A DNA stretch of 11,032 nt, from positions 1-11,032 of the forward strand of contig DATGHS010000403.1 in assembly GCA_035307785.1 (NCBI GenBank). The letters run 5' to 3'. Below, one piece after another: positions 5,095 to 11,032 of the stretch. The DNA comes from DATGHS01 sp035307785. Its GTDB lineage: Bacteria > Planctomycetota > Planctomycetia > Gemmatales > Gemmataceae. The stretch's first letter is position 1. Each line of letters opens with the position of its first letter. The notes beneath the pieces were generated by a model. The model did not search any database. It was not told the origin of the DNA and worked only from the letters and a program-made list of their open reading frames with translations. The position numbers and the translations under genes are program-made.

Positions 5095-8000
5095 ATGTCG
5101 GAACCGCTGCTGTTTCATCGACAACAACGCTGGATGCAAGGGCTGCTCCAACTCGTGCAATTCCGTAATGACACGGAGGTTGCCATCGAGGAGAAATATC
5201 ACTCTACGCGCAGCGAGGCGGCCACGAAGCTGCAAACACTGCGGCAAATGCTGAGCGTGCGCAAGGAAAAAGAGTTCGCCGCGGCCGATGCCAAGCTCAA
5301 TCGCGAATACGCCGCCATCGAAGAGCAGCACACTGTTGGGTTGCAGGCAAATGACAAGGAATTGGGCGAAACGCGCCTGAAGGTTCAGCAAAACTCCGAC
5401 GAGGCTGAGGAAAAGGCCCGCTCCGGGTTGCACGATTCTATCTGGAAAGCCACCACTTATTTCGAAGACGGTGAAAAAGACGCGCGCGATGATTTGCAGA
5501 AAGGGAACAACGCCGCTCGGGCCGGCGGCGAGGCCGCGGAGGGCACCTGGCGGCAGCTGGAAGCGTACCTGATGCGCTGCAATCTCGAGCCGGCCGACGT
5601 CATCCCGGTGGCCGTGACACATCCCCAGCCCACCGACCCCGGCCAGACGATGCACAACGCGCTGAAAACGGCCGACATGTTCCTGAGCCGGTTGCAGAAT
5701 CTGCTGGTTCCGAAGTTGCTGAGCGCCCCGGCTGCAGCGGCGCTGTTGCTTCTGTTGATCGGGCTCTGCTGTCTGCCGGCCATCTGGTTTGGACCGTGGA
5801 TTCTTTGGGTGATCGGCGGCGTGTTTGTGGGCGTTTTACTGTTCCTCGCGGTGCGCGCAATTCTAAAAGCGATTTCGGTGCGGCAAATTCGCAAGACCAC
5901 CTTGCAATTGGCCCGCTCGCTCGAAGTAGCCGAAGACGCACAGCGCCGGCTGCTCGACAAAACCAAAGCCACCTTTGAAGCGAAGATGACGGAATTGACG
6001 GAAACTCACGAGAGAAAGAAACGCCAGGCCGAAAGTAAGTATCTTCCGCTAATCGAGCAAATTGAAGAGAAGCGAAGTTTCCTGTTGCAGGAAGCTGGCA
6101 ATCGCCACAAAGCCAATAACGACAGTCTTGAGAAGAAGCGCGACGGCGAGCGAAAAGCGGCTGAGTATCGCCACGCCGCCGGCCGAACCGAGGCGGAAAG
6201 CAAGCATGACCGGGAACTCGGCCAGGGCGAGGCCGACCACAACGAGCGCATGCGAAAACTCGAACAGGAATATCAAAGCTCTTGGCAGGCGCTGGTTAAA
6301 CACTGGGATACAACCTTGCAGGGGCTGCGCGATGAGTCGATTGCTTTGCGCACCGAGAACGACCGGCTCTTCCCCGCCTGGGATTCGCCGGCCTGGCAGG
6401 ACCGCCCCACAGTGACGGCCGTGCCGCGCGGCGTGCGCCTGGGTGAATTCGCATACGACATCGCGAAAATCCCTGGTGGTGTCCCGACCGACAAGCGCCT
6501 CAAGCTCGAACAACCGTTGCGTGGGAATCTGCCGGCGTTTCTGCCGTTCCCGGAACGCTGCGCGCTATTGCTCCAGACCCGCGATCAAACGCGCGCGCCG
6601 GCCGTGCAGTTGCTGCAGGGCCTGATGATGCGGCTTCTTACGAGCGTCCCGCCGGGTAAAGTCCGCTTCACGATCATCGACCCCGTGGGCCTCGGCGACA
6701 ATTTCGCCACCTTCATGCATTTGTCCGACTATGCCGAAGCCCTAATCGGCGGCCGCATTTGGACCGAACCGCAACAGATTGAGCAGCGGCTGACCGATCT
6801 GACCACGCACATGGAGAACGTGATCCAGAAGTATCTGCGGCACCAATACAAGAGCATCGAAGATTACAACGCTGCCGCCGGTGAAGTGGCTGAGCCGTTC
6901 CGTGTGGTCGTCATCGCCAACTTCCCGGCCAATTTCAGCTCCGATGCCGCCCGCCGGCTCGTCAGCATCGTCAACAGTGGCGCCAGTTGCGGCGTGTACG
7001 CGCTGATTAGCGCCGATATGAAACTGCCGCTGCCGCACACCTTCAACTTCTCCGACCTGGAACAGGCCTGCATGAACATGGTCTGGAAAAATGACCGCTT
7101 CATTTTCCCGGAAGATGTTCTAAGCAAATACGACCTCACGACCGATGCCCCGCCGCCCTCGGAGACGGCATCGCGGTTGGTTCATGTCATCGGCGCGCAG
7201 GCAAAACTCGCTGCCCGCGTCGAGGTGCCGTTTGATTTCGTGGCCCCGAAGCCCGATCAGGTCTGGCGGTCCGACAGCCGGCAGGGCATCAGCGTGCCGA
7301 TTGGCCGGGCGGGCGCCACCAAAGCGCAGGTTCTGCAACTTGGCAGGGGCACGGCCCAGCACGGTCTCATCGCGGGCAAGACCGGGTCCGGTAAATCCAC
7401 GCTGCTGCACGCCATCATCACGAATATGGCCATGCACTACAGCCCAGACGAAATCGAACTGTACCTGATTGACTTCAAGAAAGGCGTGGAATTCAAGCCG
7501 TATGCCGAGCACATGCTGCCGCATGCCCGCGTGGTGGCTATCGAGAGCGAGCGTGAATTCGGGCTCAGCGTGTTGCAACGGCTCGATGCTGAACTGCGCA
7601 TTCGCGGCGATAAGTTCCGCACCGCCGGCGTCAACGATGTGAATAGCTTCCGCAACGAGCGGCCCAATGAGAAGTTGCCGCGCATCCTGCTCATCGTCGA
7701 TGAGTTCCAGGAATTCTTTACGGAAGACGACAAGCTCGCGCAGGAAGCGGCCCTGCTGCTGGACCGGCTCGTTCGCCAGGGCCGTGCGTTCGGCTTGCAC
7801 GTGCTGCTGGGATCGCAGACCCTCGGGGGCGCCTATTCGCTCGCTCGCGCGACGATCGACCAGATGGCAGTCCGCATCGCGCTTCAATGCAGCGAAGCGG
7901 ATGCGCATTTGATTTTGAGCAAGGACAACTCGGCCGCGCGGCTACTCGGCCGGCCCGGCGAAGCCATTTACAACGACGCCAACGGCCTCCTCGAAGGCAA

Positions 8001-9009
8001 TGACTTATTCCAGGTCGTTTGGCTTTCGGATGAGCGCAAGGAAAGCACGCTGGCCGATTTGCAAGCCCGGCCGCGCGATGCTTCGATCCCGCCGCCGCTG
8101 ATCTTCGAGGGCAACGCCCCCGCCGAACCGCACCGCAATCACCTGCTTGATCAGATGCTGCGGGCCGACGGCTGGCCCGCGCAGCAACGAGCCTTCACCG
8201 CGTGGTTGGGCGAAGCGATCGCCATCAAGGACCCGACTGCCGCGGTGTTCCGGCCGCAGAGCGGCAGCCATTTGCTGATGATCGGCCAGTTCGAAGAGGC
8301 GGCCCTGGCCATGCTGTCCACGTCGATTTTGGGCCTTTGCGCTCAGCACCGACCCGAAGAATCGATCCATCCACAGTCCGCCCGGTTTACGATTCTCGAC
8401 GGCACCACGGTGGATGATCCAAATGTCGATTATCTGCGGCAACTGGTCGATGGCTTGCCGCACCCCGTGCAAATTGCCGACTCGTGGTCGATGGCAAATC
8501 TGCTGACTGAGCTTGCGGAACTGGTCAATCAGCGGCATCAGCGCGCCACCCAGGATCGCTCCACGCGCTACCTGGTTATTCAAGGTTTGCAGCGCTTCCG
8601 CGACTTGCGCCGGCCCGACGACGACTTCGGCTTCCGCCGCGGCGACAAGGCCGCCAGCCCGGCCGAAAACTTCGCCACTATTCTGCGCGATGGACCGATG
8701 GTCGGCGTGCACCTCCTCATGTGGTGCGACACGCTTATCAACGTGAATCGCACCCTCGACCGGCCGATGCTGCGCGAATGTACCCAGCGCGTGCTCTTCC
8801 AGATGAGCGCAACCGATTCCAGCCACCTGATGGACACGCCGCTCGCCGCCCGCCTGGGCCGCAATCGGGCTCTCTTCCACCGCGAAGAGCAGGAGCAACC
8901 CGAGAAATTCCGGCCCTATGGTATGCCCAACCCCGAGTGGGTGCGCTGGGTGAAAGAGCGGCTGAAAGAACGCGCGGCAGCGCCCGTACCGGCGAGCGCA
9001 GCGGGGTAG
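5095..9009 (+). CDS. FtsK/EssC-like membrane ATPase with coiled-coil arms (T7SS-like)
   Basis: This is a 1304-residue protein. From the N-terminus it has a charged coiled-coil arm (about 20-155), two closely spaced membrane helices (about 210-257, a hairpin around FGPW), and a second coiled-coil arm (about 260-425). Three FtsK-like modules follow. Module 1 (about 485-680) keeps the fold pattern (KVRFTIIDP, RVVVIANF) but lacks both Walker motifs. Module 2 (about 730-980) is intact: P-loop G761-K-T-G-S-G-K767-S, ELYLIDFKKG (787-797), Walker B ILLIVDE (864-870) and GLHVLLGSQ. Module 3 (about 1040-1250) is degenerate (HLLMIGQFEEA, YLVIQGL). Membrane anchor plus three ATPase modules is the EssC/EccC plan of type VII secretion, and the WXG100-like gene upstream supports it. 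There is no FHA domain. The ATG at 5095 has only a weak GAGAA; in-frame GTG codons at 5005/5008 behind AGGAG would add about 30 residues derived from a repeat. A DNA-pumping role is the alternative, but no gamma DNA-binding domain is seen. Confidence 0.88.
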   Translation: MSEPLLFHRQQRWMQGLLQLVQFRNDTEVAIEEKYHSTRSEAATKLQTLRQMLSVRKEKEFAAADAKLNREYAAIEEQHTVGLQANDKELGETRLKVQQNSDEAEEKARSGLHDSIWKATTYFEDGEKDARDDLQKGNNAARAGGEAAEGTWRQLEAYLMRCNLEPADVIPVAVTHPQPTDPGQTMHNALKTADMFLSRLQNLLVPKLLSAPAAAALLLLLIGLCCLPAIWFGPWILWVIGGVFVGVLLFLAVRAILKAISVRQIRKTTLQLARSLEVAEDAQRRLLDKTKATFEAKMTELTETHERKKRQAESKYLPLIEQIEEKRSFLLQEAGNRHKANNDSLEKKRDGERKAAEYRHAAGRTEAESKHDRELGQGEADHNERMRKLEQEYQSSWQALVKHWDTTLQGLRDESIALRTENDRLFPAWDSPAWQDRPTVTAVPRGVRLGEFAYDIAKIPGGVPTDKRLKLEQPLRGNLPAFLPFPERCALLLQTRDQTRAPAVQLLQGLMMRLLTSVPPGKVRFTIIDPVGLGDNFATFMHLSDYAEALIGGRIWTEPQQIEQRLTDLTTHMENVIQKYLRHQYKSIEDYNAAAGEVAEPFRVVVIANFPANFSSDAARRLVSIVNSGASCGVYALISADMKLPLPHTFNFSDLEQACMNMVWKNDRFIFPEDVLSKYDLTTDAPPPSETASRLVHVIGAQAKLAARVEVPFDFVAPKPDQVWRSDSRQGISVPIGRAGATKAQVLQLGRGTAQHGLIAGKTGSGKSTLLHAIITNMAMHYSPDEIELYLIDFKKGVEFKPYAEHMLPHARVVAIESEREFGLSVLQRLDAELRIRGDKFRTAGVNDVNSFRNERPNEKLPRILLIVDEFQEFFTEDDKLAQEAALLLDRLVRQGRAFGLHVLLGSQTLGGAYSLARATIDQMAVRIALQCSEADAHLILSKDNSAARLLGRPGEAIYNDANGLLEGNDLFQVVWLSDERKESTLADLQARPRDASIPPPLIFEGNAPAEPHRNHLLDQMLRADGWPAQQRAFTAWLGEAIAIKDPTAAVFRPQSGSHLLMIGQFEEAALAMLSTSILGLCAQHRPEESIHPQSARFTILDGTTVDDPNVDYLRQLVDGLPHPVQIADSWSMANLLTELAELVNQRHQRATQDRSTRYLVIQGLQRFRDLRRPDDDFGFRRGDKAASPAENFATILRDGPMVGVHLLMWCDTLINVNRTLDRPMLRECTQRVLFQMSATDSSHLMDTPLAARLGRNRALFHREEQEQPEKFRPYGMPNPEWVRWVKERLKERAAAPVPASAAG

Positions 9010-9134
9010 AAACATTTCCGTGAGGGACGTTTTCAATGAACCCCACGGAATCGGACCGCAGAATCGGTGCCTGTCCGCGAATCATTTCCCTTCTACAAAT
9101 GCTCTATCGTACTTTCGACCTTGCGAGGTGAGCG

Positions 9135-10232
9135 GTGGATTATTTTGGTTCCCGCCGGCAGCGATTGCAAACCGCGTTGGGCAATCAACTCGACGCGCTG
9201 GCGATCAGCAACCCGGTCAATGTGACTTACCTCACCGGGTTCAGCGGCGATTCAAGCTGGCTGCTCTTGTTGCCGAAGCGCGCGATCCTGGTCAGCGACG
9301 GCCGGTACACAGTGCAAATTGCCGAGGAATGCCCGGGACTGGAAACAGTCATTCGTCTGCCGCAGAAGAACATCTACCAGGCCGTGGCAGAGACGGTGAA
9401 CGGCCTCGGCGTTCGCAACGTCGGCTTCGAAGGCTGGCACATTTCTACTGCCGAATTGCAAACGCTCAAGGATCTGACCAAAACGGTGAACTGGACCCCG
9501 CAGGAGAAGCTGGTCGAAAAGTTGCGGATGGTCAAAGATGAATCGGAATTAGCCCAGTTGCGGCAAGCGGTGTGGATCGCGGAAAAGGCCTATGGCATGT
9601 TCCGGGCCTTTTTCCAAAATCACGACAGCGAAAAGTTCCTGAGCGACGCCATGGAAGGGTACGTCCGCCGCGCCGGGGGGACGTGCACGAGTTTTCCCAC
9701 CATCGTGGCCGTGGGCGACCGCTCGGCCCTGCCGCATGCGCCGCCGACGAATCGCACGGTACCCGAAGCCGGCTTTCTGCTGCTCGACTGGGGAGCGCGG
9801 GGGGAGTTCTACCATAGCGACCTCACCCGCATGCTGGCCCTGAAAAGCGGTGCTAAAAAGGTTGAAAGCCAATTGGAAAAGATATATACAGTTGTTTTGC
9901 AAGCGCAGGAACGGGCTATTGCGGCTGTGCGGCCGGGCGCGAAGGCTCGCGATGTGGATGCCGCGGCTCGTGGCTTCATCACCGAAAACGGTTACGGGCC
10001 GAATTTCAATCACGGCCTCGGCCACGGGCTGGGCTTGCAAATACACGAAGGGCCGAACATCCGCTCCAGCTCCGACGATGTGCTGGAAGCTGGCATGGTA
10101 TTCACGATCGAGCCTGGCGTGTACTTGCCCGGCTGGGGCGGCGTGCGGATTGAAGACGACGTGCTGGTCACACCTGACGGCTACGAGGTGCTGACAAGCG
10201 TGCCGAAGACGTTTGATAGCATTTTTGTTTAA
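9135..10232 (+). CDS. Xaa-Pro aminopeptidase/dipeptidase, M24B metallopeptidase
   Basis: The product has 365 residues, the length of the short YqhT-like Xaa-Pro peptidases. It cleaves peptide bonds next to proline in the cytoplasm. The N-terminal 'creatinase' domain (about 1-130) includes NVTYLTGFSGDSSW and ILVSDGRYT. The catalytic pita-bread domain follows (about 135-365). All five metal ligands expected for M24 are present: D218 (LLLDWG), D229 (HSDLTR), H297 (GLGHGLG), E326 (TIEPGVY) and E340 (VRIEDD). The substrate-contacting H201 (LPHAPPTN) and H304 (IHEGPN) are also present, so the enzyme should be active with two divalent ions. The start is GTG at 9135 with GAGGTGA (9125-9131) close upstream. 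It precedes accB and accC; a similar linkage with an efp gene between is known in Bacillus. No efp is present here. Whether it acts as an aminopeptidase or a dipeptidase cannot be told from sequence. Confidence 0.95.
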   Translation: MDYFGSRRQRLQTALGNQLDALAISNPVNVTYLTGFSGDSSWLLLLPKRAILVSDGRYTVQIAEECPGLETVIRLPQKNIYQAVAETVNGLGVRNVGFEGWHISTAELQTLKDLTKTVNWTPQEKLVEKLRMVKDESELAQLRQAVWIAEKAYGMFRAFFQNHDSEKFLSDAMEGYVRRAGGTCTSFPTIVAVGDRSALPHAPPTNRTVPEAGFLLLDWGARGEFYHSDLTRMLALKSGAKKVESQLEKIYTVVLQAQERAIAAVRPGAKARDVDAAARGFITENGYGPNFNHGLGHGLGLQIHEGPNIRSSSDDVLEAGMVFTIEPGVYLPGWGGVRIEDDVLVTPDGYEVLTSVPKTFDSIFV

Positions 10233-10261
10233 TTCGGAATGCGGAAATCGGAATTCGGAAT
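10231..10261 (+). repeat. Direct repeat of AATTCGGAAT at the end of the peptidase gene
   Basis: AATTCGGAAT occurs at 10231-10240 and again at 10252-10261, with GCGGAAATCGG between them, itself a variant of the same unit. The first copy includes the last two bases of the stop codon. It looks like a short degenerate tandem repeat of the GGAAT type and codes for nothing. Confidence 0.6.
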
Positions 10262-10279
10262 AAAAGACGTTTCCTTTCT

Positions 10280-10304
10280 CCCCTCTCCCCGCTAGGGAGA
10301 GGGG
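10280..10304. repeat. Perfect 10-bp C/G-rich hairpin (REP-like) before accB
   Basis: CCCCTCTCCC (10280-10289) pairs with GGGAGAGGGG (10295-10304) around a CGCTA loop, followed by CCAGGGGCGAGGG. Elements of this C-T-rich/G-A-rich kind are scattered through many high-GC bacterial genomes as intergenic repeats; I state that from memory. No T-run follows, so I do not call it a terminator, though it could dampen read-through from the peptidase gene into accB. Confidence 0.6.
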
Positions 10305-10366
10305 CCAGGGGCGAGGGATGAGAGACTCCTACTCTCCGGCAAACCAAACGGACAAACAAGGCATTA

Positions 10367-10870
10367 GTGAGGTTTCCTTTGGCCGCAAATGAACCTGCTT
10401 CCACCGGGCCGGCGCAAGATGTCGCCACGATCCGGCAACTGGCCGAAATCATGAGCCAGCACGACCTGAGCGAAATTCACCTGGCCCAGGGCGAACGCCG
10501 GCTACTCTTGCGCCGAGGGCCGCGCGGCGTGGTGGCCGCCACGCCGGTTGCCCCAGTTGCCATGCCGGCCATTCCCGCGCCTTCGGTAGCGCAGCCTGCC
10601 AAGCCGGAAAGCAGCGCCGGCAAGAAAAAGCTCCTCGAAATCAAGAGCGAAGCCATCGGCATCTTCTATTCGCGGCCAAAGCCCGAGATGGATCCATTCG
10701 TGAAAATCGGCACGCGCGTGACCCCAGATACGCCGGTGGGGCTGATCGAAGCCATGAAAATTTTCAACGAAATCCTGGCCGGTTGCAGCGGCGTGATTGC
10801 CGAAATTTGCGTGGAAAATCAGCAACCGGTGGAATTCGGCACCGTGCTGTTTCGGGTGGATCCATCGTAG
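10367..10870 (+). CDS. accB: Biotin carboxyl carrier protein of acetyl-CoA carboxylase
   Basis: AccB carries biotin between the carboxylase (AccC) and the carboxyltransferase, in the first committed step of fatty acid synthesis. The N-terminal part (about 18-50) is the usual helix and strand, IRQLAEIMSQHDLSEIHLAQ. A flexible linker rich in Pro, Ala and Val (about 55-82) follows. The biotinyl domain covers about 88-165 and has E-A-M-K131-I, with Lys131 as the biotinylated residue, and the typical PVEFGTVLFRV ending. At 167 residues it is close to the E. coli protein (156). The start is uncertain: GTG at 10367 has AAGG five bases upstream, while an in-frame TTG at 10379 has GTGAGG at 10367-10372 and would give MAANEPAS. 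The gene is followed 86 bases later by accC, so the two probably form an operon. It starts 134 bases after the peptidase. Confidence 0.95.
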   Translation: MRFPLAANEPASTGPAQDVATIRQLAEIMSQHDLSEIHLAQGERRLLLRRGPRGVVAATPVAPVAMPAIPAPSVAQPAKPESSAGKKKLLEIKSEAIGIFYSRPKPEMDPFVKIGTRVTPDTPVGLIEAMKIFNEILAGCSGVIAEICVENQQPVEFGTVLFRVDPS

Positions 10871-10894
10871 GTAGGAGTTGCGGTCAAGGGCCGC

Positions 10895-10911
10895 ATAGGA
10901 CCAATAGGACC
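10895..10911 (+). repeat. ATAGGACC direct repeat in the accB-accC gap
   Basis: ATAGGACC occurs at 10895-10902 and 10904-10911 with one base between. The second copy extends to ATAGGACCTAT (10904-10914), a small palindrome. It could be an operator, but its tandem form beside the heptamer array suggests simple repeat DNA. Confidence 0.5.
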
Positions 10912-10920
10912 TATCTTTTC

Positions 10921-10948
10921 TGACTTCTGACTTCTGACCTCTGACTTC
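10921..10948 (+). repeat. Heptamer array TGACTTC x4 directly before accC
   Basis: There are four consecutive copies of TGACTTC, the third reading TGACCTC. The array ends eight bases before the accC ATG and takes the place where a Shine-Dalgarno would be; none is seen. Arrays like this can change copy number by replication slippage, which here would change the accC leader. Confidence 0.75.
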
Positions 10949-10956
10949 TGGTTTCC

Positions 10957-11032
10957 ATGTTCCAGCGTATCCTAATCGCCAATCGCGGTGAGATTGCCCT
11001 GCGGGTAATTCGGGCCTGCCACGACATGGGCA
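10957..11032 (+). CDS. accC: Biotin carboxylase subunit of acetyl-CoA carboxylase, N-terminal fragment
   Basis: Only the first 25 codons are in the window; the gene continues past the right edge. The sequence MFQRILIANRGEIALRVIRA followed by CHDMG is the highly conserved start of the biotin carboxylase family, in which the ANRGEIA-x-R motif begins the N-terminal domain. The enzyme uses ATP and bicarbonate to carboxylate the biotin on AccB. The accB gene directly upstream fixes it as acetyl-CoA carboxylase and not pyruvate or propionyl-CoA carboxylase, although some planctomycete carboxylases share the subunit. The ATG at 10957 has no recognisable Shine-Dalgarno because a heptamer repeat occupies that place. 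Confidence 0.93.
   Translation, partial: MFQRILIANRGEIALRVIRACHDMG

Noticed and set aside
7120..7908. Leftward open frame (262 codons) opposite the Walker motifs
   Set aside because: It is antisense to the P-loop module of the ATPase; its length is explained by codon bias of the sense gene.
8005..9036. Long leftward open frame (343 codons) opposite the ATPase gene
   Set aside because: It is fully antisense to the end of the FtsK/EssC-like gene. The product has no recognisable domain, and the sense strand has clear protein motifs. High GC makes such shadow frames common.
9016..9050. Terminator after the ATPase gene
   Set aside because: TTCCGTG (9016-9022) and CACGGAA (9044-9050) form a 7-bp stem, but no T-run follows and the loop is long.
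10921..10948. CRISPR-like array
   Set aside because: The units are 7 bases in direct tandem without spacers, so this is a microsatellite.

Overview
The window most likely comes from a planctomycete, probably a Pirellulales-type lineage. This rests on recognised family signatures and not on a database search. The signatures are a short ECF sigma factor of a planctomycete type overlapping a membrane-anchored partner, a secreted helical protein with a 'YAANHNGHLP ... VPLDP' C-terminus of a kind common in that phylum, and several palindromic or tandem repeats in the gaps between genes. GC content is moderately high and genes are tightly packed.

Layout. Positions 1-2635 are read leftwards: an ECF sigma factor (2153-2635), a single-pass membrane protein overlapping it by 16 bases (1641-2168), a secreted 465-residue protein of unknown function (138-1535), and the start of another exported protein cut by the window edge (1-98). 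From 2852 everything is read rightwards: a small exported c-type cytochrome (2852-3298), a 66-residue single-pass membrane protein (3397-3597) followed by a terminator-like hairpin, a four-gene operon (3929-9009), an M24B Xaa-Pro peptidase (9135-10232), then accB (10367-10870) and the start of accC (10957 to the edge).

The most interesting part is the four-gene operon. It encodes a 90-residue WXG100-like helical hairpin protein, a 183-residue coiled-coil protein with a proline-rich tail, a 71-residue protein carrying the same W-x-D motif, and a 1304-residue FtsK/EssC-like ATPase. The ATPase has a transmembrane hairpin between two long coiled-coil arms, then three FtsK-like modules of which only the middle one has intact Walker motifs. 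This looks like a stripped-down relative of the type VII (ESX/WXG100) secretion machinery. None of the other known ESX or Ess membrane components is encoded next to it.

The right end is housekeeping. The biotin carboxyl carrier protein and biotin carboxylase of acetyl-CoA carboxylase lie behind a proline peptidase, a linkage also known from Bacillus. At least five intergenic gaps carry palindromes or short tandem repeats, including one placed inside the WXG/FtsK operon just before the ATPase start. No rRNA, tRNA, CRISPR array, transposase or phage gene was seen.
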